A DNA stretch of 14,727 nucleotides from Thiobacillus sp. (lineage in GTDB: Bacteria; Pseudomonadota; Gammaproteobacteria; Burkholderiales; Thiobacillaceae): the NCBI RefSeq assembly GCF_024708915.1, contig NZ_JANJXQ010000123.1:1-14727 (forward strand), given 5' to 3'. Under the pieces are notes generated by a model. It searched no databases and was not told the DNA's origin. It saw nothing but the letters and a program-made list of their open reading frames with translations. The stretch's first letter is position 1. Each line of letters begins with the position of its first letter. Below are positions 7,957 through 14,727 of the stretch, in pieces. Position numbers and translations under genes: made by a program.

Positions 7957-9654
7957 TCAGCTGTTTGCCGGTTCGACGGCAACGCGTATCCAGCCTTCGC
8001 TGCGCTCGATCGGGCTGCCCAGCACAACGGGCTTGCGTTCCGGCGCGCCATGGACCTGTACTGCCTTGCCGGGCGCGAAATGGGCGGGGTCGATGATCAC
8101 GCTGTCGACGCCGGCGCCGCCTGTCAGCCACAGGCTGGAATGCGGCAGGCTGGCACCGCTGTTGTCGAGCCCGTTCACCGTGTAGCTGGCGGGTGCGGTG
8201 CCGTTCAGCATGACCAGCGCGGGCGTTTCGGCCAGGGTTTCGATCCCGACCGAACTGGTGTCGTCGTCGAGGCGCGACAGGCGGCGCACGATGCCCAGCT
8301 GCCATGCGGCGGCGTCGTGCGCTTTGAGGCCGATCAATGCGCCTACGCGCAGCCAGTCCTTGTCGCGGGATTCGACCGTGGCGCCATAGCCGCACGCGCT
8401 TTCGTCCTGCATCACCCAGCGCTCGACGTCGGGCGCGTTCGGGCTGGCCGGGGGCTGCATGTGTGAGATGCGTTCGCGCGTGCGGTCGGTGATGAAACCG
8501 TATACCTGCACATCGTCGGCTTCGCTGTAGTTGAGTCCCGCGCCGTACGGCGACACGCTGGCGGGCGCTTCGGCCGCCCTGAGCTGATCGACGATGGCAC
8601 CGAACCCATGCGCGATATCGACCAGGCGCTTGACCGATTCGCGCGGCGCGCGCCGCTGTTCGCGGGTGGCCAGCGAAGACCACTGGCGCTGCAGGTGGTC
8701 GAGCAGTTCGAGGCTTTCGCCGGTGCGGGCATTTTCCGTCAAGCCCAGTTGCGCAGGCGCGCTGCCTTCGCGCAGGGCAATCTGGATTTCCTGCAGTCTT
8801 TGCAGCAGATCGGCCGTCGCCCAGAAACGCAGCGGCTTGTCGGTATCGGGCTTGCGTACGCGGCGGGGGCCATGATCGGACGACAGGTCGATCACGAAAT
8901 TGTGGACATGGGTATCCAGACGGTCGTCCAGCCGCATCGTCCGGTGCCAGCCGCACAGCCAGCGGTCGAGCAGGTCCAGCTGTCTGGGGTAGAGCGTGCC
9001 GGAGTCGGCCAGATTCAGCATCAGGATATGCAGATACGCCGTTTCGCAGCTGCAGTCGGCCACGTCTTCAGCGTAAACCCGCAGCGACTGCCGATGAAAG
9101 CCTTCGCTTTCGGCGACCCGGTACAGCTTGTGCAGGCGCAGCCAGAGTTTTTCGCCTGCGGGCTGATAGCGTATCGTGCGCCATTTCAGCAACTGGCCGA
9201 AGGCGAGGATGGCACGCAGGGCGATCAGCGGAATCCGGCTTTCGTGCGGGCTCTTCCCCGCCTCGCCCGCGAAGTGCAGAACCAAGGTGTGGTAGCCGCG
9301 CGCAATTTCCCAGTACAGGCCGTACACGGCATGCCAAAGCTGGCTTTCCACCGGGCGCGACATACGCGGATTGCGCAGGTATTGGCGCACCAGTGTGTCC
9401 TGCAGGTCGCGCGACTTCTCGTCCAGCAGCATCAGCACGGCCAGGCGGTCTTTCGTGTATTGCGTCGAGTTTTCGTTGAAGCGCTTGAGCTCGCCGAGAA
9501 TGGCTTGCTGACATTTGAACGCGTCTCCGACCGGCAGGCTCTCGAGCCAGCGCGTGGCCACCTTGATGTTGGTCAGCGGGTCGTCGATCCGTTTGCCAAA
9601 AGAAGGCGAAAAGCGGGCGAGTTGCGAGGCGAGTTTGTTGGCCAGCGAGTTCAT
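7957..9654 (-). CDS. unrecognised 565-residue protein, possible PilZ-like C-terminus
   Basis: I do not recognise this family with certainty. It has no signal peptide or clear membrane segment and looks cytosolic. The first ~300 residues are mostly helical, with conserved-looking aromatic patches (LWHAVYGLYWEIARGYHTL, 106-124; CETAYLHILMLNL, 203-215). Two C-terminal spots resemble the PilZ c-di-GMP signature: REQRRAPR (331-338, fitting RxxxR) and DTSSVG (465-470, fitting DxSxxG). They are 130 residues apart, much farther than in a canonical PilZ domain, where the spacing is nearer 20-35. The match is therefore weak and may be chance or a divergent fold. It lies 81 bases after alaS on the same strand and just upstream of the pilus operon. 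The start has no strong ribosome site (ATG 9654-9652). c-di-GMP binding is a hypothesis only. Confidence 0.75.
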   Translation of the reverse strand: MNSLANKLASQLARFSPSFGKRIDDPLTNIKVATRWLESLPVGDAFKCQQAILGELKRFNENSTQYTKDRLAVLMLLDEKSRDLQDTLVRQYLRNPRMSRPVESQLWHAVYGLYWEIARGYHTLVLHFAGEAGKSPHESRIPLIALRAILAFGQLLKWRTIRYQPAGEKLWLRLHKLYRVAESEGFHRQSLRVYAEDVADCSCETAYLHILMLNLADSGTLYPRQLDLLDRWLCGWHRTMRLDDRLDTHVHNFVIDLSSDHGPRRVRKPDTDKPLRFWATADLLQRLQEIQIALREGSAPAQLGLTENARTGESLELLDHLQRQWSSLATREQRRAPRESVKRLVDIAHGFGAIVDQLRAAEAPASVSPYGAGLNYSEADDVQVYGFITDRTRERISHMQPPASPNAPDVERWVMQDESACGYGATVESRDKDWLRVGALIGLKAHDAAAWQLGIVRRLSRLDDDTSSVGIETLAETPALVMLNGTAPASYTVNGLDNSGASLPHSSLWLTGGAGVDSVIIDPAHFAPGKAVQVHGAPERKPVVLGSPIERSEGWIRVAVEPANS

Positions 9655-9694
9655 GGTGTGCGAGCTATCCCGTGATGACGAGTTGTGTTTCCAG

Positions 9695-9717
9695 GCTCTA
9701 ATTACGGTTAATTGAGC
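9695..9717. terminator. small hairpin after alaS
   Basis: GCTC(T)AATTA at 9695-9704 pairs with TAATTGAGC at 9709-9717: nine pairs with one bulged T and a 4-base loop. It lies 19 bases beyond the alaS stop, between alaS and the next co-oriented gene. Neither side has a clear T-run, so it could instead be an operator or processing site. Confidence 0.3.
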
Positions 9718-9735
9718 AAATTCTGTACCCGCTGC

Positions 9736-12354
9736 TCAGGCCAGCCTGGCTTGCACCCAGGCCTGCACCGCCGCCAGCGCCGCCGGCAGCCGGGCCGGCT
9801 CGCTGCCGCCTGCCATTGCCATGTCCGGCTTGCCGCCGCCCTTGCCGCCGACCTGGGTGGCGACGAAGTTGACCAGTTCGCCGGCCTTGATGCGGCCGGT
9901 GACGTCGGGTGTCACCGCGGCGATCAGGCTGACCTTGCCGTCGGCGACCGTGCCCAGCACCAGCGCGCAGGATTTCAGCTTGTCGCGCAGCTTGTCGGCG
10001 GTTTCGCGCAGGCCCTTGGCGTCGACGCCGTCGAGCTGCGCCGCCAGCACGCGCACGCCGCCGACGTCGACGGCCTGCTGCATCAGTTCGTCGCCGGCGC
10101 TCGCGGCGAGCTTCGATTTCAGGCGGTCGAGTTCCTTTTCCAGCGTGCGTACGGTGTCGAGCATTTGGGTCAGCTTGGCGCCCAGTTCGGCCGGCTGCGC
10201 TTTCAGGGCGGCCGCCGCCTGGCGGATCTCCTGCTCGCGCGTCTGCACGTAATTCAAGGCGTTGTCGCCGGTCACCGCCTCGACCCGGCGCACCCCGGCA
10301 GCGACGCCGGATTCGCCGACGATCTTGAACAGGCCGATGTCGCCGGTGCGGGCGACGTGGGTGCCGCCGCACAGTTCGCGCGAGCTGCCGATGTCGAGCA
10401 CCCGCACCTCGTCGCCGTATTTTTCGCCGAACAGCATCATCGCGCCGGTCTTCTGTGCCTCGTCGATCGCCATCACACGCGCCTGGGTCGCGGAGTTGGC
10501 GAGGATTTCGGCGTTGACGCGTGCTTCCACCTCGCGGATCTGCGCATCGGTCATTGGTGTCGGCTGCACGAAGTCGAAGCGGGTCTTGTCCACATCGACC
10601 AGTGAGCCTTTCTGCTGCACGTGCTCGCCAAGCACCTCGCGCAAGGCCTTGTGCATCAGGTGGGTGGCCGAGTGGTTGCGCATGGTGCGGGCGCGCGCGA
10701 CTTCATCCACACGCCCCAGCACGGCGTCGCCAACCACCAGCGATCCGGTCTTCACCACGCCGTGGTGGCCGAACACCTGGGCCTGAATTTTCTGCGTGTC
10801 TTCCACTTCGAATACGCCGTGGGTGCTCTGCAGTGCGCCGCGGTCACCGGCCTGGCCGCCGGACTCGGCGTAGAACGGGGTGTGATCGAGCACCGCCACG
10901 CCGAACTCGCCTTCGCGCAATTCGCTGACCGCGCTGCCGTCCTTGTACAGCGCGAGCACGGTGGCGTCGTGCGTCAGCGTGTCGTAGCCGTGGAAGACTG
11001 TCGCTTCACCGGCGTATTCCAGTCCGGCGCCGAGCTTGAACCTGCCGGCGGCACGCGCCTGCGCCTTCTGCCGCGCCATCGCGGTATCGAAGGCTGCGGT
11101 GTCGACGTTCACGTTCGCCTCGCGGCAGATGTCGGCAGTGAGGTCGAGCGGGAAGCCATAGGTGTCGTGCAGCTTGAACGCCAGTTCGCCGTCGAAGCTG
11201 GCGCCGGCGGGCAACGCCTGCAGCGTGGTTTCGAGGATGCCCATGCCGTGCTCGATGGTCTCGAAGAAGCGTTCCTCCTCCTGCCGCAGAATGTCCATCA
11301 CGCGGGTTTGCGCGGCGGCCAGTTCCGGATACGCCTCGCCCATCGCCGCCGCCAGATCCGGCACGATGCGGTGAAAGAAGGCAGCACGCGCGCCGAGCTT
11401 GTAGCCATGGCGGATGGCGCGGCGGATGATGCGGCGCAGCACGTAGCCGCGCCCTTCGTTGCCGGGGATGACGCCGTCGACGATGAGGAAGGCGCAGGCG
11501 CGGATGTGGTCGGCGATGACCTTGAGCGAGTTGCTGGCGAGGTCGGTCGTGTTCGTCTCGCGCGCGGCGGCGGCGATCAGCGTCTGGAACAGGTCGATGT
11601 CGTAGTTGGAATGCACGTGCTGCATCACCGCGGAAATGCGCTCCAGCCCCATGCCGGTGTCGACCGATGGCTTGGGCAGCAGGTGCATGGTGCCGGCCTC
11701 GTCGCGGTTGAACTGCATGAACACGTTGTTCCAGATTTCGATGTAGCGGTCGCCGTCCTCGTCGGGCGAGCCGGGCGGGCCGCCGGCGACCTCGGGGCCG
11801 TGGTCGTAGAAGATCTCGGTGCAGGGGCCGCAGGGGCCGGTGTCGCCCATCGCCCAGAAGTTGTCGGAGGCGTAGCGCGCGCCCTTGTTGTCGCCGATGC
11901 GGACGATGCGCTCTTTCGGCACGCCGATGTCGTGGTGCCAGATGTCGTAGGCCTCGTCGTCCTCGGCATAGACGGTGACCCACAGCTTGTCGGCCGGCAG
12001 CTTCAGCACGTCGGTGAGAAATTCCCAGGCGTACTTGATCGCCTCGCGCTTGAAATAATCGCCGAAGCTGAAGTTGCCCAGCATCTCGAAGAAGGTATGG
12101 TGGCGCGCGGTGTAGCCGACGTTTTCCAGGTCGTTGTGCTTGCCGCCCGCGCGCACGCAGCGCTGCGACGATACCGCGCGGGTGTAGGCGCGCGTGTCGT
12201 GGCCGGTGAACACGTCCTTGAACTGCACCATGCCGGCGTTGGTGAACAGCAGGGTGGGGTCGTTGCCGGGCACCAGCGGACTGGAGGCGACGATGGTGTG
12301 GCCCTTGGAGGCGAAGAAATCGAGGAAATTCTGGCGGATGGCGCTGCTTTTCAT
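9736..12354 (-). CDS. alaS: alanyl-tRNA synthetase
   Basis: Charges tRNA-Ala with alanine in the cytosol and hydrolyses mischarged tRNA in its editing domain. At 872 residues it is the usual full bacterial length. The class II catalytic domain starts [13 protein letters not shown] (7-19), with [13 protein letters not shown] (37-49), [11 protein letters not shown] (170-180) and VDTGMGLER (231-239). The editing domain has the zinc ligands HSATH (561-565) and CGGTH (662-666). A coiled segment follows (about 705-752), and the C-terminal C-Ala/DHHA1 region ends with the Gly-rich [15 protein letters not shown] (837-850 or so). The start ATG at 12354-12352 gives the family N-terminus [10 protein letters not shown]. 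An upstream in-frame TTG at 12390 would add 12 atypical residues and falls about where transcription should begin. No strong ribosome site is visible. It diverges from the DUF1415 gene. Confidence 0.98.
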   Translation of the reverse strand: MKSSAIRQNFLDFFASKGHTIVASSPLVPGNDPTLLFTNAGMVQFKDVFTGHDTRAYTRAVSSQRCVRAGGKHNDLENVGYTARHHTFFEMLGNFSFGDYFKREAIKYAWEFLTDVLKLPADKLWVTVYAEDDEAYDIWHHDIGVPKERIVRIGDNKGARYASDNFWAMGDTGPCGPCTEIFYDHGPEVAGGPPGSPDEDGDRYIEIWNNVFMQFNRDEAGTMHLLPKPSVDTGMGLERISAVMQHVHSNYDIDLFQTLIAAAARETNTTDLASNSLKVIADHIRACAFLIVDGVIPGNEGRGYVLRRIIRRAIRHGYKLGARAAFFHRIVPDLAAAMGEAYPELAAAQTRVMDILRQEEERFFETIEHGMGILETTLQALPAGASFDGELAFKLHDTYGFPLDLTADICREANVNVDTAAFDTAMARQKAQARAAGRFKLGAGLEYAGEATVFHGYDTLTHDATVLALYKDGSAVSELREGEFGVAVLDHTPFYAESGGQAGDRGALQSTHGVFEVEDTQKIQAQVFGHHGVVKTGSLVVGDAVLGRVDEVARARTMRNHSATHLMHKALREVLGEHVQQKGSLVDVDKTRFDFVQPTPMTDAQIREVEARVNAEILANSATQARVMAIDEAQKTGAMMLFGEKYGDEVRVLDIGSSRELCGGTHVARTGDIGLFKIVGESGVAAGVRRVEAVTGDNALNYVQTREQEIRQAAAALKAQPAELGAKLTQMLDTVRTLEKELDRLKSKLAASAGDELMQQAVDVGGVRVLAAQLDGVDAKGLRETADKLRDKLKSCALVLGTVADGKVSLIAAVTPDVTGRIKAGELVNFVATQVGGKGGGKPDMAMAGGSEPARLPAALAAVQAWVQARLA

Positions 12355-12396
12355 GGTGTTGTGGTGTCGTCGTGCGCGAACGTCGGGCAATAAAGC

Positions 12397-12402
12397 ATTG
12401 TA
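12397..12402 (-). promoter_or_regulatory. probable -10 element of alaS
   Basis: On the minus strand TACAAT (12402-12397) matches the sigma-70 -10 consensus at five of six positions. It would start transcription near 12390, leaving a leader of about 36 bases before the alaS ATG. The -35 region is poor: the best candidate, CTGTAA, lies 18 bases upstream with three matches. Confidence 0.4.
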
Positions 12403-12431
12403 TCCGTTAAAGTTCCGCCCTTACAGGCGGC

Positions 12432-12436
12432 AGGAG
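12432..12436 (+). promoter_or_regulatory. ribosome binding site of the DUF1415 gene
   Basis: AGGAG lies 8 bases before the ATG at 12445, a normal spacing. It fixes the start of the DUF1415 gene within the 90-base divergent spacer shared with alaS. Confidence 0.6.
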
Positions 12437-12444
12437 CGGGGAAG

Positions 12445-13011
12445 ATGGATGACGAGGCGGTGATCGCGGCAACGCGGGAATGGGTCGAAAAGGCGGTGAT
12501 CGGGCTCAATCTGTGCCCGTTCGCCAAGGCGGTCTATGTGAAGAACCAGGTAAGGTTCGCGGTGAGCACGGCCAGGCATCTGGATGGCCTGCTGGAAGAC
12601 CTGGACCGCGAGCTGGATTTCCTGGCGGCGGCCGATCCCGAGGCCGTCGACACCACGCTGCTGATTCATCCGACGCTGCTGCCGGATTTTCTTGATTTCA
12701 ACGATTTCATGCAGCTGGCGGAGGCAGCCGTGGGCGAGCACGGGCTGGAAGGCGTGATCCAGATCGCCAGCTTTCATCCGGCATTCCAGTTTGCCGATAC
12801 GGCACCCGACGACATCGGCAATTGCACCAATCGCGCGCCGTATCCCACCCTGCACCTGCTGCGCGAAGCGAGTATCGCTCGGGCGGTGGCGGCTTTCCCG
12901 CAAGCGGGAACGATTTATGAACGCAACATCGAAACGCTGAGGGCGCTGGGGCACGCCGGCTGGGATGCCCTGTGGGCGGCGCCCCGGCGCAGCGGGAAAA
13001 ACGAATCCTAG
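12445..13011 (+). CDS. DUF1415 family protein
   Basis: A 188-residue cytosolic protein of the DUF1415 family, for which I know no established function. Family features are GLNLCPFA (20-27) near the N-terminus, IQIASFHPAFQF (105-116), NCTNRAPYPTLHLLREASI (126-144) and IYERNIETL (157-165). Conserved Cys, His and Arg residues suggest an active or ligand site but do not prove one. It has its own ribosome site and diverges from alaS. Its TAG stop (13009-13011) lies within the left terminal repeat of the palindromic element at 13008-13174. The last few residues (RRSGKNES) directly abut that element, so insertion may have set or altered the C-terminal end. The conserved core is intact, so the gene is probably functional. 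Confidence 0.9.
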   Translation: MDDEAVIAATREWVEKAVIGLNLCPFAKAVYVKNQVRFAVSTARHLDGLLEDLDRELDFLAAADPEAVDTTLLIHPTLLPDFLDFNDFMQLAEAAVGEHGLEGVIQIASFHPAFQFADTAPDDIGNCTNRAPYPTLHLLREASIARAVAAFPQAGTIYERNIETLRALGHAGWDALWAAPRRSGKNES

Positions 13012-13174
13012 TGTCGCGACTCGGAAATAGGGAAACATAATGAAACGGATGGATTTTTTCGCATGGCAAGGCGCGAGGAGGCGACATAGCAGGCTCTATG
13101 GCAACGACGAGCAACGCCGCCATGCGGAAAAAGACGCCGTTTCATGTTGCGATATTTCCGAGTCGCGACACTAG
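13008..13174. mobile_element. 167-bp palindromic MITE-like element
   Basis: The ends are a perfect 22-bp inverted repeat: 13008-13029 (beginning CTAGTGTCGCGACTCGG) and 13153-13174 (ending CGAGTCGCGACACTAG). Internal arms also match: ATGAAACGG (13040-13048) with CCGTTTCAT (13137-13145), CGCATGGC (13060-13067) with GCCATGCG (13119-13126), and CATAG (13085-13089) with CTATG (13096-13100). Almost the whole element can fold as one long hairpin. Both ends carry CTAG, which could be the outer tip of the repeat or a duplicated target; CTAG or TA targets are known for some IS5- and IS630-family elements. It encodes no transposase, so it would need one in trans. It separates the DUF1415 gene from the dioxygenase. 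Confidence 0.7.
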
Positions 13175-13189
13175 TATCGTTGTGCCCGG

Positions 13190-13228
13190 TTCATGCCGGC
13201 GCGCTCCGCGCATGCGCGCCGGCATGAA
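13190..13228. repeat. perfect 15-bp inverted repeat ahead of the dioxygenase
   Basis: TTCATGCCGGCGCGC (13190-13204) pairs perfectly with 13214-13228 across a 9-base loop (13205-13213). It is a very stable stem, 41 bases upstream of the dioxygenase start and just right of the MITE-like element. No T-run follows it on either strand. A terminator for the DUF1415 transcript, a REP-like sequence or a structured leader are all possible. Confidence 0.5.
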
Positions 13229-13259
13229 TGCGGCCGCAGCATCCCGTCCTGTGCCGAAT

Positions 13260-13263
13260 GGAG
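13260..13263 (+). promoter_or_regulatory. ribosome binding site that decides the dioxygenase start
   Basis: GGAG lies 6 bases before ATG 13270. This favours 13270 over the in-frame ATGs at 13228 and 13258, which have no such site. The resulting N-terminus (MKRLPTCFLSHGGGPWP) also fits the family. Confidence 0.6.
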
Positions 13264-13269
13264 CTCGAC

Positions 13270-14082
13270 ATGAAACGACTGCCTACCTGCTTTCTGTCCC
13301 ACGGCGGCGGCCCGTGGCCGTACCTCACGGGTGAGTTCCGTGCGCACTATCGCCTGCTCGAAGCGTCGCTGCAGGCATTTGCGCGGGAACTCGGCGACCG
13401 ACCCCGCGCGGTCCTGATGGTGTCGGGCCACTGGGAGGCGAGCGAATTCGCCGTGATGGCGAGCCCGCGCCCGCCCATGGTCTACGACTACTACGGTTTT
13501 CCGGAGCACACCTACCATGTCCGCTACGCTGCGCCCGGCTCGCCCGAACTGGCCGGCCGCGTGAAGAATCTGCTCGAAGCGGCGGGCCTCGGAGCCCGGC
13601 TCGATGCGAACCGCGGCTTCGATCACGGCTGCTTCGTCCCGATGGCCGTGATGTATCCGGAAGCCGACGTCCCCGTCGTGCAACTATCGCTGAAGACCGG
13701 CTACGACCCGCAAACCCATCTTGCTGCAGGCCGGGCGCTCGCGCCTCTGCGCGACGAAGGCATACTGATCGTCGGCAGCGGCTTGAGTTATCACAATCTG
13801 CGGGAGTTCGGCGAGCAGGCCAAGGCGGCATCGGAGGCATTCGATGAATGGTTGCAGGAGACCCTCGTGCGCACGCCGCCCGGCCAGCGCTCGCAGCGCC
13901 TGCTGCAATGGGAACACGCGCCGTCGGCGCGGCAGGCCCATCCGCAGGCAGACCACCTGATCCCGCTGATGGTGGCAGTCGGCGCAGCCGAGGACGAAGC
14001 GGCCGCCTGCATTTACCACGAGCAGGGCTTCTTCGGCGGCGTGACGGCATCGAGCTTCCGCTTCGGCCGTGCGACGGAATGA
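13270..14082 (+). CDS. LigB/DODA-type extradiol ring-cleavage dioxygenase
   Basis: Predicted cytosolic non-haem metal dioxygenase of the class III (LigB) superfamily, DODA/YgiD branch, 270 residues as usual. Members open catechol-type rings using Fe(II) or Zn(II). Likely metal or catalytic residues are H11 (FLSHGGGPWP), H54 (MVSGHWEAS), H119 (GFDHGCFVPM) and H175 (GSGLSYHNL), plus H224 and H229 (HPQADHLIPL). YYGFPEHTY (74-82) is typical of this branch. The true substrate of most bacterial members is unknown, and no aromatic-degradation genes lie nearby, so the substrate cannot be named. The gene stands alone, after the palindromic elements and convergent with the prolyl isomerase gene. Upstream in-frame ATGs at 13228 and 13258 are less likely starts. 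Confidence 0.9.
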   Translation: MKRLPTCFLSHGGGPWPYLTGEFRAHYRLLEASLQAFARELGDRPRAVLMVSGHWEASEFAVMASPRPPMVYDYYGFPEHTYHVRYAAPGSPELAGRVKNLLEAAGLGARLDANRGFDHGCFVPMAVMYPEADVPVVQLSLKTGYDPQTHLAAGRALAPLRDEGILIVGSGLSYHNLREFGEQAKAASEAFDEWLQETLVRTPPGQRSQRLLQWEHAPSARQAHPQADHLIPLMVAVGAAEDEAAACIYHEQGFFGGVTASSFRFGRATE

Positions 14083-14096
14083 CGGCTCTTCAGCCG
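14083..14096 (+). terminator. short hairpin after the dioxygenase stop
   Basis: CGGCT (14083-14087) and AGCCG (14092-14096) form a 5-bp stem with a CTTC loop, immediately after the stop codon. No T-run follows, so terminator function is weakly supported. Confidence 0.25.
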
Positions 14097-14126
14097 ATAC
14101 CCGCTACTGCTCGAAGATACCCGCGC

Positions 14127-14161
14127 AATAAAATACATCCGGCGCCGGACTGGAAATCCAG
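14127..14161 (-). terminator. possible terminator of the FKBP gene
   Basis: Read on the minus strand, a short hairpin (CTGGATTTCCAG, 14161-14150) and the palindrome TCCGGCGCCGGA (14149-14138) are followed by T-rich TGTATTTTATT (14137-14127). They lie 30 bases beyond the FKBP stop. The stems are short, four pairs each when a loop is allowed, so this is a weak but correctly placed candidate. Confidence 0.35.
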
Positions 14162-14190
14162 GGCAATCTCTCCCGCCTCACCCGGTCGCC

Positions 14191-14676
14191 TCAATGCATC
14201 GTACCCTGGGCCGCGTCGAGCGGCCGGCCATTACGGATTTCCTCCGGCGTGGCATCGCGGATGTCCATCACATTCACCAGACAGGTCACGCTCTGACCGG
14301 CCAGCGAGGGATTGCCGTCCAGCCTGAGTTTTCCGTCCTCGATCGACGTGACGTAAAAAACCTTGGTCTCACCCGACTCATTTTCAAACATGACTTCGGC
14401 ACCAACCCGGCGGAATTGCGGCGGCACATTGTCCAGTTCCTCGACAAACACCAGACTCTCGTCGCGCAACCCGTACCCCTCCTCGGGCGCCAGCGTGATC
14501 TCGACCCGGTCGCCCACCTTGCGGCCCGTTACCGCCGATTCGATCGCCGGCAAAATACCGCTGTTGGCGCCGTGCACAAAGCCGACCGGAATGTCGTGCT
14601 GCTCGACGACCATGCCACGCGCATCGAGTATTGAATAGGTGATATATACGAGTTTGTTGTGTGTCACGGTAACCAT
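14191..14676 (-). CDS. SlyD-like FKBP-type peptidyl-prolyl cis-trans isomerase
   Basis: Cytosolic folding helper of the SlyD/FkpB group, catalysing cis-trans isomerisation of X-Pro bonds, 161 residues. The FKBP part spans about 1-70 and 120-142: VGFVHGANSGILPAIESAV (31-49), GRKVGDRVEITLAPEEGYG (51-69) and GNPSLAGQSVTCLVNVMDIR (121-140). The segment of about 71-120 matches the position of the insert-in-flap chaperone domain. The His/Cys-rich metal-binding tail of E. coli SlyD is missing: the protein ends about 20 residues after the domain with a single His. Nickel handling is therefore unlikely. The start at 14676 fits the family N-terminus, but no strong ribosome site is visible. It converges with the dioxygenase gene. 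Confidence 0.9.
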   Translation of the reverse strand: MVTVTHNKLVYITYSILDARGMVVEQHDIPVGFVHGANSGILPAIESAVTGRKVGDRVEITLAPEEGYGLRDESLVFVEELDNVPPQFRRVGAEVMFENESGETKVFYVTSIEDGKLRLDGNPSLAGQSVTCLVNVMDIRDATPEEIRNGRPLDAAQGTMH

Positions 14677-14727
14677 GCTGTCCCATCCCGAACCGTCAAA
14701 GAAAGCGCTGCGCCAAGGCCTCGCTGG
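14675..14727 (+). CDS. possible gene start, cut by the window edge
   Basis: An ATG at 14675 opens a frame that stays open to the end of the window (MLSHPEPSKKALRQGLA). The KKALRQ stretch is reminiscent of the N-terminus of 5-formyltetrahydrofolate cyclo-ligases, but 17 residues are too few to assign. Its start codon would overlap the FKBP start head-to-head by two bases, which is unusual, and no ribosome site precedes it. It may be a chance frame. Confidence 0.3.
   Translation, partial: MLSHPEPSKKALRQGLA

Noticed and set aside
9736..12390. Longer alaS starting at the in-frame TTG at 12390.
   Set aside because: It adds 12 residues not seen in the family and coincides with the expected transcription start; ATG 12354 gives the standard N-terminus.
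10621..12393. Long plus-strand frame of 590 codons opposite alaS.
   Set aside because: Antisense shadow of a fully conserved housekeeping gene.
13228..13269. Upstream start of the dioxygenase (ATG 13228 or 13258).
   Set aside because: The extra residues do not fit the family and 13228 overlaps a strong stem; GGAG supports ATG 13270.

Overview
The window is GC-rich DNA that looks like chromosome of a betaproteobacterium. The best inference is a Thiobacillus-like or Nitrosomonadales-type lineage, from the gene families, the GC-rich codon use and the style of the intergenic repeats; no marker here settles the genus. There are ten complete protein genes, one possible gene start at the right edge, and several palindromic intergenic elements. 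No tRNA, rRNA or CRISPR array was seen.

Left edge (1-428): no convincing gene. It holds a 9-bp perfect hairpin (25-49), a nested palindromic element (181-318) and an A/T-rich stem-loop (331-364). I infer that the last two form one dispersed intergenic repeat.

Minus-strand block 7766-429: five tightly packed genes, transcribed right to left. They encode a sigma-54-type response regulator resembling PrsR of PEP-CTERM systems, an MshM/ExeA-like AAA ATPase with a membrane anchor and a SPOR-like C-terminus, an MshL-like lipoprotein secretin, an MshN-like TPR protein, and a GspE/PilB/MshE-type assembly ATPase. Junctions are +7, -4, -4 and +10 nt, so this is very probably one operon. It supplies the motor, the outer-membrane channel and accessory proteins of an MSHA-like type IV pilus or type II secretion-like machine. 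The polytopic platform protein, the pilins and the prepilin peptidase are absent from the window.

Minus-strand 12354-7957: alaS (alanyl-tRNA synthetase), then an unrecognised 565-residue protein with a possible degenerate PilZ (c-di-GMP-binding) signature. If that holds, it may connect functionally with the neighbouring pilus operon.

Right part (12445-14727): a DUF1415 gene diverges from alaS. Its stop codon lies inside the terminal repeat of a 167-bp palindromic, MITE-like element (13008-13174). A perfect 15-bp inverted repeat (13190-13228) follows, then a LigB/DODA-type extradiol dioxygenase. A convergent SlyD-like FKBP prolyl isomerase comes next, and a possible head-to-head gene begins at 14675.
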